Below, piece by piece: positions 49,488 through 58,246 of a stretch of 64,000 nt of DNA. A program made the translations under genes and the position numbers. The notes under the pieces are model-generated. The model saw only the letters and a program-made list of their open reading frames with translations, was not told where the DNA came from and made no database searches. The stretch spans positions 62,001 to 126,000 of the forward strand of contig CAVUSV010000003.1 of the NCBI GenBank assembly GCA_963744225.1, written 5' to 3'. This DNA comes from Bog-473 sp963744225 (GTDB taxonomy: Bacteria > Actinomycetota > Acidimicrobiia > Acidimicrobiales > RAAP-2). Position 1 is the stretch's first letter, and every line of letters starts with the position of its first letter.

Positions 49488-51240
49488 GGCGCGGAGGAGC
49501 GGGGCCCGCCACCCGACCGACCACGAGTCGAACGGGTCAGCACCCGTGACGGCCGTCGGCATCGGCGGCGCACCGTCTGACCTGGAGGATCCACGGGCCG
49601 ACCTGATCTGGGGCACGGTGCCGCGGCTGGTGGATGATGCGGCACTGCGCCACGGCAGCCGTGAAGCCGTGGTCGACGGCGATCTCCGCATCGCTTACGC
49701 ACAGCTGGCGCCAGAGGTGGACCGCTATGCCCGTGGCTTCGTGGCCGCCGGCGTCGAGACGGGGGACCGCGTCGCGATCTGGGCGCCCAATTGCGCCGAG
49801 TGGATGCTCGCCGCGCTCGGGCTGCTGCGGGCCGGGGCCGTGCTCGTGCCGCTCAACACCCGCTTCAAGGGTGGCGAGGCCGCCTACATCATGCGTAACT
49901 CCGAAGCCACGACCCTCATGACGGTGCGCGGATTCCTGGGGGTCGACTACCCCGCGATGCTGGTCGGGGAGGAGCCCGGCCCGCTGGCCCGCATCGTCTT
50001 GCTGCGCGATGAGGGCGGTGTCACGCCGACTGGCAACGGTGGGCGGGTCCCGGTTATCGGACGCACTGACTTCCTCGCTGCGGGAGAGGAGATCGACCCC
50101 GCCGTGACCGCAACGCGGGCGGCGGAGGTGCAACCCGGCGACGTCTCGGACATTATCTTCACGTCGGGTACCACCGGTCACCCGAAGGGGGCGGCAACGA
50201 CCCACGCGCAGACGCTGCGCACGTTCGGCACGTGGTCGTCCATCGTCGGACTTCGTGCGGGGGATCGCTATCTCGTGGTGAACCCCTTCTTCCACACCTT
50301 CGGCTACAAAGCGGGCATCCTGGCCGCGCTCATGGCTGGCGCAGCCGTGGTCCCTGAGCCGGTCTTCGACGCGACGGCCGTGATGGAGCGCATCGCGGCC
50401 GAGCGCATCACCGTGCTGCCGGGTCCGCCCACGCTCTACCAGACGCTCCTCGCCGACCCCGGCCGTGCCAAGCACGACCTGACGTCACTCCGTCTCGGGG
50501 TCACCGGAGCGGCGATCGTGCCCGTCGAGCTCGTCCAGGCGATGCGCGACGAGCTCGGCTTCGACACGGTCCTGACCGCGTACGGTCTGACCGAGTCCTG
50601 CGGGACGGTCACCATGTGCCGGCGTCGCGACCCACCAGAGATCGTCGCCGCCACGTCGGGCCGCGCCATCCCCGGCCTCGAGGTGCGCGCCGTCTCCGAC
50701 GGCAGAGAAGTTCCGACCGGCGAACCGGGCGAGATCGTCGTGCGCGGCTACACCGTGATGACGGGCTATTGGGGGAACGAGGAAGCGACGGCAGAGGCGA
50801 TCGACGCCGACGGTTGGCTGCACACCGGCGACATCGGGGTGATGGACGCGGCCGGCAACGTGACGATCACGGATCGACTCAAGGACATGTACATGGTTGG
50901 CGGCTTCAATGCCTACCCGGCCGAGATCGAGGCTGTGCTGCGCGGCAATGCCTCGGTGGCGCAGGTGGCCGTGATTGGGGTGCCCGACGTGCGCCTCGGA
51001 GAGGTGGGCTGCGCCTACGTCGTGCCTGCGCCCGCGGCGGCGGAATCGGTGGACGCCGAGGAGCTCGGCCGCTCCATCCTGAGCTGGTCCCGGGACGCCA
51101 TGGCCAACTACAAAGTCCCCCGCAGTGTGATCCTGATCGAGGCACTCCCGGTGAACGCCGGCGGGAAGGTACTCAAGCGTGAGTTGCGCCGGCGTCATGC
51201 CGACGGAGCGGACCACGTCATTACAACGAGTCGTGACTAA
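49459..51240 (+). CDS. Acyl-CoA synthetase (FadD3-like)
   Basis: A 593-residue adenylate-forming acyl-CoA ligase. The ATP motif is IIFTSGTTGHPKGAATTHAQ near residues 230-249, with YGLTESCGTVTMCRRRD, the GWLHTGDIGVMD Asp and the C-terminal lysine in VNAGGKVLKRELRR. NPFFHTFGYKAGILAALMAG is typical of FadD3-type enzymes that activate steroid-ring acids (HIP). The annotated start ATG 49459 lies inside an operator-like repeat and has no binding site; GTG 49546 is an alternative that removes 29 residues ahead of the first conserved segment. Coupled in direction with the preceding SDR. Confidence 0.9.
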   Translation: MLTVHEEILGARRSGARHPTDHESNGSAPVTAVGIGGAPSDLEDPRADLIWGTVPRLVDDAALRHGSREAVVDGDLRIAYAQLAPEVDRYARGFVAAGVETGDRVAIWAPNCAEWMLAALGLLRAGAVLVPLNTRFKGGEAAYIMRNSEATTLMTVRGFLGVDYPAMLVGEEPGPLARIVLLRDEGGVTPTGNGGRVPVIGRTDFLAAGEEIDPAVTATRAAEVQPGDVSDIIFTSGTTGHPKGAATTHAQTLRTFGTWSSIVGLRAGDRYLVVNPFFHTFGYKAGILAALMAGAAVVPEPVFDATAVMERIAAERITVLPGPPTLYQTLLADPGRAKHDLTSLRLGVTGAAIVPVELVQAMRDELGFDTVLTAYGLTESCGTVTMCRRRDPPEIVAATSGRAIPGLEVRAVSDGREVPTGEPGEIVVRGYTVMTGYWGNEEATAEAIDADGWLHTGDIGVMDAAGNVTITDRLKDMYMVGGFNAYPAEIEAVLRGNASVAQVAVIGVPDVRLGEVGCAYVVPAPAAAESVDAEELGRSILSWSRDAMANYKVPRSVILIEALPVNAGGKVLKRELRRRHADGADHVITTSRD

Positions 51241-51256
51241 CGAGAGGAGCAAGTGA

Positions 51257-52366
51257 GTGCGAGGCATCGTCTACACAGGAGAGGGGGTCGAGGTCACCGA
51301 TGCGCTCGAGGTGCGCGGTCCTGGCCCCAATGAGGTGCAGGTGCGGATAGAGGCGGCGGGCGTGTGCCACTCCGACCTGTCGGTCATCGACGGCACGATC
51401 CCGTTCCCCGCGCCGGCCGTGCTCGGCCATGAGGGGGCCGGTGTCGTGGAGGCCGTCGGGGACGCGGTGCGGTCGGTGAAGCCGGGCGACCACGTGGTGA
51501 TCGCCACGCTGGCCAGCTGTGGTGCCTGTCGCGCCTGCAGCACCGGTCACCCCACGTGGTGCAAGAGCTCATTGGGGAACATCTCGACGCCGTTCACCTT
51601 CAAGGGGGAGCCGGCGTCCAATTTTGCCGCAGCGTCGGTCTTCTCCGAGGTGACGGTCGTGAGCGAGGTGCAGGCCGTGCGCATTCCCAAGGACATCCCG
51701 CTCGCGTCCGCCTGTCTCATTGGGTGCGGGGTGCTCACGGGCGTCGGCGCGGTGCTGAACCGGGCCAAGGTGCGTCCGGGTGACACCGCGGCCGTCTTCG
51801 GGGTGGGCGGCGTCGGACTCAACGTCATCCAGGGGCTGCGCATCGCTGGGGCCACGCGGATTGTGGCCGTCGACACGGTGGCGGCCAAGGAGGAACTGGG
51901 GCGGCAGTTCGGCGCAACGCACTTCGTTGACGCGGGCGCAGGCGACGCCGCTGCAGCGGTGCGGGAGCTGGTGCCCGCCGACCGGGAGTCCGCCGCGGGC
52001 GCCCTCTTTCCTCTCGGTGGGGTCACCTGGGCGTTCGACTGTGTCGGCCACCCGGCCGTCCTGCGCAGTGCCCTGGACTGCCTCGACTGGGGTGGCACGG
52101 CGGTGGCGATCGGTATCCCCCCGCGGGGCACCGAGGTGTCGGTGGACGTCAACGCCCTGGCGTACGTCGATCGTGGGCTTCTGGGTTGTCGCTACGGTTC
52201 GTCGCGCCCCCACCACGACATCCCGCTCATGGTGGATCTCTACCGGTCCGGGCTGCTCATGCTCGACGAGCTGGTGTCGCTCACCCGCCCGCTGGACCGG
52301 TTCGGCGAGGTGGTCGACGAGATGCACGCCGGGCGGGTGGCGCGCGGCGTGCTCACCTTCGACTAG
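51257..52366 (+). CDS. Zinc-dependent alcohol dehydrogenase
   Basis: A 369-residue class III-type MDR dehydrogenase. Catalytic zinc ligands: Cys in AAGVCHSDLSVIDG near residue 37 and GHEGAGVVEAVGD; structural zinc cysteines in LASCGACRACSTGHPTWC near residues 86-103. NAD-binding VFGVGGVGLNVIQGLRIAG follows. It resembles the Rxyl_3153-type alcohol dehydrogenases that oxidise alcohols to aldehydes or act on S-conjugates. Start GTG 51257 follows GAGAGGAG. Likely in the same catabolic operon as the acyl-CoA synthetase, 16 nt upstream. Confidence 0.88.
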   Translation: MRGIVYTGEGVEVTDALEVRGPGPNEVQVRIEAAGVCHSDLSVIDGTIPFPAPAVLGHEGAGVVEAVGDAVRSVKPGDHVVIATLASCGACRACSTGHPTWCKSSLGNISTPFTFKGEPASNFAAASVFSEVTVVSEVQAVRIPKDIPLASACLIGCGVLTGVGAVLNRAKVRPGDTAAVFGVGGVGLNVIQGLRIAGATRIVAVDTVAAKEELGRQFGATHFVDAGAGDAAAAVRELVPADRESAAGALFPLGGVTWAFDCVGHPAVLRSALDCLDWGGTAVAIGIPPRGTEVSVDVNALAYVDRGLLGCRYGSSRPHHDIPLMVDLYRSGLLMLDELVSLTRPLDRFGEVVDEMHAGRVARGVLTFD

Positions 52367-52407
52367 AAACGCGCCATGCCAACCTTGCCTGCGGCGGCGA
52401 CGCGCTC

Positions 52408-53151
52408 ATGAAAGGCGTCATTCTCGCGGGGGGAACGGGCTCGCGCTTGTACCCCCTCACCCGCATCACGAACAAACACCTGTTGCCCATTTATGACCGC
52501 CCCATGATCGCCTGGTCCATCGAGGCCGTGGTGTCGAGCGGCATCAACGAGATCATGCTCGTGACCGGTGGGACGCACGCCGGGGAGTTCCTTCGCCTGC
52601 TCGGCAACGGGCACGAGTACGGCATCGACCAGCTGTCCTACGCCTACCAGGAGAAGGCCGGCGGCATCGCAGAGGCGCTGGGCCTGGCCGCGCACTTCGC
52701 CGGGGGTGGGCCCGTGCTCGTGATGCTGGCCGACAACATCGTCGAGCGCTCCATCCGGCCGATCGTGGACGCATTTCGCGCCGACCCGGTCGGGGCCCGC
52801 ATCCTCCTCTCGAAGGTGTCCGAGCCCGAGCACCTGCGCCATCTCGGCGTGCCCGTCTTCGGGGACGACGGGCAAGTGGCGCACATCGAGGAGAAGCCTG
52901 AGCATCCCGCCTCCGAGTACTGCGTCACCGGCATCTATTGCTACGAGGCCGGCGTGTTCGACATCATCGGCGACCTCGTCCCCTCCGGCCGCGGCGAGCT
53001 GGAGATCACCGACGTCAACAACCACTACGTCGGCAAAGGCCAGATAGCCCACGACATCCAGGACGGCTTCTGGGGCGACGCCGGCGAATCGATCGAGGCC
53101 TACTACGCCGTCAACGACTTCGTTCGACAGAACGGGGCAAACCTGGCGTAG
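52408..53151 (+). CDS. Glucose-1-phosphate thymidylyltransferase-like nucleotidyltransferase
   Basis: A 247-residue RmlA/short-type nucleotidyltransferase. The N-terminal signature ILAGGTGSRLYPLTRITNKH near residues 5-24, PIYDRPMIAWSIEAV, then VMLADNIVERS and IEEKPEHPASEYCVTGIYCY. RmlA makes dTDP-glucose for deoxysugar synthesis; the shorter length (RmlA is about 290) indicates a subfamily whose sugar and nucleotide may differ. No other rml gene is nearby. ATG 52408. Confidence 0.85.
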   Translation: MKGVILAGGTGSRLYPLTRITNKHLLPIYDRPMIAWSIEAVVSSGINEIMLVTGGTHAGEFLRLLGNGHEYGIDQLSYAYQEKAGGIAEALGLAAHFAGGGPVLVMLADNIVERSIRPIVDAFRADPVGARILLSKVSEPEHLRHLGVPVFGDDGQVAHIEEKPEHPASEYCVTGIYCYEAGVFDIIGDLVPSGRGELEITDVNNHYVGKGQIAHDIQDGFWGDAGESIEAYYAVNDFVRQNGANLA

Positions 53152-53173
53152 CGCCGCGCCTCGGCCGACCGCG

Positions 53174-55174
53174 TCAGAGAGGTGGTTCGACCGGGACCTC
53201 GAGCCTGACCCGGCGCACGCTCTCGGCGATGCCGTTGCCGTCGAGGCCCAGGCTGGCCAGGATGTCGTCGGCCTTTCCCTGTGCGAGGAACTGACGGGGC
53301 ACGCCCAGAATGCGGGTCGCCGGGGAGGTGAGGCCGCCAGACTCGACGTGCGCCGACATGGCGTCGATCAGGAAGGCCCCGGCGCCTCCGTGGCGCACGC
53401 CATCCTCTGCGCTGACCACCAGGCGGTGCCGTGCCGCATCCGCGAGCATGGCCACGTCGGGTGGCGACACCACACGCACGTCCCAGACGGTGGCGGCGAT
53501 CCCCTCACTCGCCAACTGGTCGGCGGCCTCGAGGCACGCCCCGACTGCCTTGCCGACGCCGAGGAGACAGACGGACCCGTCGCCGCCTCGCAGTCGACGC
53601 GCCTCGATCCCGTGGCCCACCTCGTCGGGAGCCACGTGCCGCGGCGCAGTCTTGGGCACGCGGATGGTCGAGGGTCCGGAGAGCTCGAGAGCGGTTCGCA
53701 GCATCGGCTCCACCTCCTCGGCCGACGACGGCGCGAACACCGTCATGCCGGGGATGGCCAGTGCGAGGGCGAGATCGAGGATGCCATGGTGGCTTGGCCC
53801 ATCGTCACCCGTGACGCCGGCACGGTCGAGTACGAAGACCACCGGGCAGGCGTGCAGGCCCACGTCGAGGTTGGCCTGGTCGAAGGCGCGGGACCAAAAG
53901 GTCGAGTACACCGCGACAACGGGCCGGAGGCCGGCCATAGCCATGCCGGCGGCCGAGGTGGCCTCGTGTTGCTCCGCAATGCCGACGTCGAAGAAGCGCT
54001 CGGGGAAACGGGCCTGGAAGGCCAGCAGCCCGGTGGGACCTGGCATGGCGGCCGTGAGCGCCACGATGCGCGAATCCTCCTCTGCCACCCTCAGCAACGC
54101 GCGGGAAAAGGCGTCGGTGTAGGTGCCGGCGCGCTGGGGTAGCTGGTCGACCTCCACCTCGTGGAGCGACCCGGGCGAGGCGATGCCGCCATTGTCTGAA
54201 CCGGCGGAGCCACCCACCGCGACGCCGGCTGAGCTGCCCACGGCGTTCTCGAGCGTGATCGGCTTGGTCGCCTTGACGTCGTGCAGCCGTTGGATCTCGT
54301 CCTCTTCCGCCGGCGCGTAGCCGCGTCCCTTCTGCGTCAGCACGTGGACGACGATGGGGCCGTCCCACTCGGCGGCGTGAGTGAACGCCTGCTCCATGTG
54401 TTCAATGTCGTGGCCGTCGATTGGCCCGGCGTAGCGCACGCCGAGCGCCTCGAAGAAGGTGTGGGGGGCGACCATCTCGCGCAGCCCGCTCGTGAGCGAG
54501 TGGACGCTCGAGTAGGCCAGCCCGCCGAACGCGGGCAACTCGCGCAGGCGCGTGCGCAGGCGCTCCCGGGCGGCGGTGTAGGTGGGGTTGAGGCGCAGCG
54601 TCGTCAGGCTGTGGGACAGCTGCGAGACCGTGGGTGCATACGAGCGGCCGTTGTCGTTGAGCACGATGACCACGCGGCGGCGCGAATGGCCCAGGTTGTT
54701 GAGGGCCTCGTAGGCCATGCCGCCCGTCAGGGCACCGTCGCCCACGACGGCAATCACCTTGCGCTCGCCGTCGATGCCCCGCAGCGAGAACCCACTGGCG
54801 ACCCCGTGCGCGTACGAGAGCGCTGTCGAGGCGTGGCTGTTCTCAATCCAGTCGTGTTCGGACTCGGCGCGATTGGGATAGCCCGACATGCCACCCGCCT
54901 GCTTCAGGGTCTTGAAGCCGTAACGCCTGCCGGTGAGGAGCTTGTGGACGTAGGCCTGATGGCCGGTGTCCCACAAGATGACGTCGCGCGGCGAATCGAA
55001 GACGCGGTGCAAGGCCAGCGTGAGTTCCACCGCGCCGAGGTTGGAGCCGAGATGGCCACCTGTCGTGGTCACCGTGTCGACGATGAAAGCCCGGATCTCC
55101 TCGCACAATGCGACGAGCTGCTCGTGGCTCAGGCCCTTGATGTCGGCGGGCGTCTCGATGCTGGGCAGGATCAT
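53174..55174 (-). CDS. dxs: 1-deoxy-D-xylulose-5-phosphate synthase
   Basis: A 666-residue transketolase-fold enzyme that condenses pyruvate and glyceraldehyde-3-phosphate, the first step of the MEP isoprenoid path. TPP motif VVGDGALTGGMAYEALNNLG near residues 142-161, YAGPIDGHDIEHMEQAF, the catalytic Glu in DVGIAEQHEATSAAGMAMAG and GITGDDGPSHHG-type VTGDDGPSHHGILDLALALA. A Gly/Ser linker of about 30 residues (SAGVAVGGSAGSDNGGIASP) joins the first and second domains. ATG 55174-55172. Confidence 0.96.
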   Translation of the reverse strand: MILPSIETPADIKGLSHEQLVALCEEIRAFIVDTVTTTGGHLGSNLGAVELTLALHRVFDSPRDVILWDTGHQAYVHKLLTGRRYGFKTLKQAGGMSGYPNRAESEHDWIENSHASTALSYAHGVASGFSLRGIDGERKVIAVVGDGALTGGMAYEALNNLGHSRRRVVIVLNDNGRSYAPTVSQLSHSLTTLRLNPTYTAARERLRTRLRELPAFGGLAYSSVHSLTSGLREMVAPHTFFEALGVRYAGPIDGHDIEHMEQAFTHAAEWDGPIVVHVLTQKGRGYAPAEEDEIQRLHDVKATKPITLENAVGSSAGVAVGGSAGSDNGGIASPGSLHEVEVDQLPQRAGTYTDAFSRALLRVAEEDSRIVALTAAMPGPTGLLAFQARFPERFFDVGIAEQHEATSAAGMAMAGLRPVVAVYSTFWSRAFDQANLDVGLHACPVVFVLDRAGVTGDDGPSHHGILDLALALAIPGMTVFAPSSAEEVEPMLRTALELSGPSTIRVPKTAPRHVAPDEVGHGIEARRLRGGDGSVCLLGVGKAVGACLEAADQLASEGIAATVWDVRVVSPPDVAMLADAARHRLVVSAEDGVRHGGAGAFLIDAMSAHVESGGLTSPATRILGVPRQFLAQGKADDILASLGLDGNGIAESVRRVRLEVPVEPPL

Positions 55175-55190
55175 GGCGCTCGCCCCAAGG

Positions 55191-56369
55191 CTACCTGGTG
55201 GTTTCGTCGGGAACCGTGCGTTCGGTGCTCAGAAGGGTGCACCCGGCGACTCCGAAAGAGGCCAGGGCCAGGACCTGGAGGCCGCGGGCTGGCCCGAAAG
55301 TCTGTGAGACCCAACCGACAATGGGCGCCCCGGCCACCCAGCCCACGTAACCGGCCGCGGTGAACACCCCCACTGCGCTGACCACCTGGGTGGCCATCCG
55401 GCTCACGGTGCTCATGACCAGAGGCCAGAAGAGCGAGGCGCCGCCGGCCCCGAGGGCGAGCCCGAGCGCGGCCAGGCCCGAGAGCGGCGAGAGCGATTCG
55501 AGGAGGATGCCGCCGCCGGCCACACAGCCACCGGTGACGAGGGCGTGCCGGGTGGAAAGGCGGCCCAGAAGGGAGCCCCCGGCACCGCGGGTCGTGGCGG
55601 CCACCAGCTGGCCCACCACGTACGCCCCCGCTCCGAGCAGCACGCCCGTGGCCAGGTGGTTGCGCAAGAAGAGCACACCCCAGGTGTCGACTCCCCCCTC
55701 GGTGACCTCAGCCAGGGCGAACACGGCCAAGAGCACCAGGAGCCCGTCTTTGCGCAGCCGCCGGATCGGGTGGGGCGTGGCCTGCCTGGCCGGTCCCGCG
55801 TGCACCGGAGCGAGGGCGGTGCCCCTGTCTGTGGCGAGGGCCCACACGCCGACCGCGAGCCCCACCAACGCGATCCCGGGCCAGACCCAGCGCCACGACA
55901 CGCCGGCATGGATCACGAGCGCGGCGACGGCAGCACCGGTGAGCGCGCCGGCATTGAAGAGCGCGTGAAAGCGTACGAGTGCGGAGGGATTGTCGACGAG
56001 GCGGTGGGACGCCTCTGCGTTCATGGCGGTGTCGATGGAGCCCCCGGCGATCTCGACCAGGACCAAGAGGGCGGCGAAGCTCCACCAGTCCTGGGCGAGT
56101 GCGAGCACGCAGAGGAGAGCCGACCAGGCGAACAGCGCGATCCACAGAAGCCGCCGGGCCCCGACCCGGTCGGCCAGGTGGGCAGTGACGGCGCTGGACA
56201 GGCCGGCGACGGCGACGGCGACGGCGAGCAAGAGGCCCAACTGGGCATCGTTGAGAGAGAAGGTGTGCTGGATGTTGAAGAGCATCACGGCCCAGCTGCC
56301 CCAGAAGAGGCCGAAGGTGCTGAACGCCGCCACGACCGGGCCCATTCCCGTGAGGAGCGGCCCCTCCAC
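55191..56369 (-). CDS. Major facilitator superfamily transporter
   Basis: A 392-residue membrane protein with about 12 helices and the MFS loop motif HLADRVGARRLLWIALFAWS near residues 63-82. It lies 16 nt from dxs in the same direction, so it may be co-transcribed. The fold with an N-terminal FNIQHTFSLNDAQLGLLLAV is typical of the fucose/sugar- or drug-type MFS. Substrate not predictable. Confidence 0.85.
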   Translation of the reverse strand: MEGPLLTGMGPVVAAFSTFGLFWGSWAVMLFNIQHTFSLNDAQLGLLLAVAVAVAGLSSAVTAHLADRVGARRLLWIALFAWSALLCVLALAQDWWSFAALLVLVEIAGGSIDTAMNAEASHRLVDNPSALVRFHALFNAGALTGAAVAALVIHAGVSWRWVWPGIALVGLAVGVWALATDRGTALAPVHAGPARQATPHPIRRLRKDGLLVLLAVFALAEVTEGGVDTWGVLFLRNHLATGVLLGAGAYVVGQLVAATTRGAGGSLLGRLSTRHALVTGGCVAGGGILLESLSPLSGLAALGLALGAGGASLFWPLVMSTVSRMATQVVSAVGVFTAAGYVGWVAGAPIVGWVSQTFGPARGLQVLALASFGVAGCTLLSTERTVPDETTR

Positions 56370-56386
56370 GGCGCGTGGGGTGGCGC

Positions 56387-56830
56387 TCAGGGCTTGGAGG
56401 CGGCGCCCGCCTTGGCCAGGAACGCGTCGCGGTCGAGCACCACACGAGTGACCCGGCCGGCTCCCACCAGTCCGCCGCCGTCACCCTCCAGCCGCGCCGC
56501 GGACACGGTGAAGATCAGGCGCCGGCCCTCGACCTTGACCAGGGTGGCCTCGGCCAGTACGACCGATCCCACCGCGACCGGTGCGAGATGGTCGAACTGC
56601 ACCCGAGTGGCGACGCTCGCCTGCGTCTCGCTCAAATGGCCGTCGGTGGCCCGGCAGGAGGCCTCCTCGCAGAGCGCGATCAGGCGGGGCGTGGCGAGCA
56701 CGGGGACGTCGCCCGAGCGGAAGTGCTCCGCCGTGTCGTCCTCGCCGACGATCAGCTCGAGCTGGGCGCTCAACCCGGTGTGGGGGCCGTGTCCCGCCGC
56801 GGTGCGGGTCGGGGCAGGATTCGCGGGCAC
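56387..56830 (-). CDS. Hotdog-fold thioesterase (fluoroacetyl-CoA thioesterase-like)
   Basis: A 147-residue single hotdog protein. ELIVGEDDTAEHFRSGDVPVLATPRLIALCEEAS holds the family pattern (shown in parts: AEHFRSGDVPVLATP, ALCEEASCRATDG) and HLAPVAVGSVVLAEATLVKV with VEGRRLIFTVSA the second half. FlK-type enzymes hydrolyse short acyl-CoAs. Start GTG 56830-56828, divergent from tldD with an 18-nt gap. Confidence 0.8.
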   Translation of the reverse strand: MPANPAPTRTAAGHGPHTGLSAQLELIVGEDDTAEHFRSGDVPVLATPRLIALCEEASCRATDGHLSETQASVATRVQFDHLAPVAVGSVVLAEATLVKVEGRRLIFTVSAARLEGDGGGLVGAGRVTRVVLDRDAFLAKAGAASKP

Positions 56831-56848
56831 GACGATTACGATACCGCC

Positions 56849-58246
56849 GTGACCGACACCGCCCTCATCGACCCTGACGTGCTCGAACGTGTGCTGTCCG
56901 CCGCGCTGGAAGGGGGCGGGGAGATGGCCGAGGTGTTCGCCGAGGATACGGCGACGGCCAGCGCCATGCTCGACGATCGCCGGGTGGAGGAGCTCTCATC
57001 TGGGCGCTCGCGCGGCGCGGGGATCCGGGTCGTCGATGGAGAGACGACCGGCTTTGCCCATACCGCCGACCTGAGCGAGCACGGGCTCGCCGCGGCTGCC
57101 CGTGCGGCCGCGGCGGTGGCCCGCCAGGGGGGCGCCGGGGTGCGCACCGTCGCGCTGGGCCCGCTGGCCGCCCATGGGCGGGGCGACCGCACCCCGCCCG
57201 ATTCGGTCGACAAGGCGCGCAAGCTCGAGCTCCTCACCAGGGCCGACGAGGCGGCACGCGCCGCCGGCGACGCCATCACCCAGGTGCAGGTGGGCTGCGG
57301 AGACAGCCGGCGCCGCCTGCTGATCGCCAACTCCGAGGGCCTGTTCGCGCAAGACGACCAGATCCGCACGCGTTTCAACGTCGTGTGCGTCGCCAAGGGC
57401 GATACGGGCATGCAGACGGGGTATGAGGCGCTGGCGCGGACCGAGGGCTACGAGATCTTCGAGCGCCACCAGGTCGAGGACATCGCCCAGAGCGCGGCCG
57501 CCCGCGCACTGGTCAAGCTGTCGGCCCGCCCGGCGCCCTCGGGGGAGGTGCCCATCGTCCTGGCGGGTGGAAGCGGCGGCATCCTGTTCCACGAGGCGTG
57601 CGGGCACGGCCTCGAGGCGGACCACATCGTCAAGGATGCCTCCGTCTACACCGGGCGCGTCGGGGAGTTGGTGGCCAGCCCACTGGTCACCTTGGTCGAC
57701 GACGGGACGGTGCTGGGGGAGTGGGGAAACTTCGCCGTCGACGACGAGGGGTTTCCCCCCGGGCGCAACGTCCTGATCGAAAACGGCGTCCTCACGGATT
57801 ACATGTGGGACTGGTTGCGTGCGCGCAAGGAGGGCCGCAAGTCGTCGGGTAACGGGCGCCGGCAGAGCTACCAGCACCTTCCCATGGTCCGGATGACGAA
57901 CACCTACCTGCTCGCCGGTGCGGAGGACGCCGACGAGATCGTTGCCCAGACCCCCTCAGGCGTCTACGTGAAGAAGCTCGGCGGTGGCCAGGTGAATACG
58001 GCGACAGGCGACTTCGTCTTCGGCACGACGGAGGCGTACCTGATTGAGAACGGCCGCATCACCGAGCCCCTGCGCGACGCCAACCTCATTGGCAACGGAC
58101 CCGAGGTGCTCCGGCGCATCGATGCGGTGGCCACCGATTTCGACATGACCCCCGGCACCTGCGGCAAGGACGGACAGAGCGTTCCCGTCGGGTGCGGACA
58201 GGCAACGCTGCGCATCACGGGCGTCACACTCGGCGGGACGGCATGA
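56849..58246 (+). CDS. tldD: Metalloprotease TldD
   Basis: A 465-residue TldD, the catalytic half of the TldD/TldE protease that processes microcins, RiPP-type peptides and other substrates. The zinc site HEACGHGLEAD is near residue 247, with GSGGILF before it and VDDEGFPPGRNVLIENG after. MWDWLRARKEGRKSSGNGRR is typical. I chose GTG 56849; the longer frame upstream is antisense to the thioesterase. Coupled to pmbA by ATGA. Confidence 0.95.
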   Translation: MTDTALIDPDVLERVLSAALEGGGEMAEVFAEDTATASAMLDDRRVEELSSGRSRGAGIRVVDGETTGFAHTADLSEHGLAAAARAAAAVARQGGAGVRTVALGPLAAHGRGDRTPPDSVDKARKLELLTRADEAARAAGDAITQVQVGCGDSRRRLLIANSEGLFAQDDQIRTRFNVVCVAKGDTGMQTGYEALARTEGYEIFERHQVEDIAQSAAARALVKLSARPAPSGEVPIVLAGGSGGILFHEACGHGLEADHIVKDASVYTGRVGELVASPLVTLVDDGTVLGEWGNFAVDDEGFPPGRNVLIENGVLTDYMWDWLRARKEGRKSSGNGRRQSYQHLPMVRMTNTYLLAGAEDADEIVAQTPSGVYVKKLGGGQVNTATGDFVFGTTEAYLIENGRITEPLRDANLIGNGPEVLRRIDAVATDFDMTPGTCGKDGQSVPVGCGQATLRITGVTLGGTA

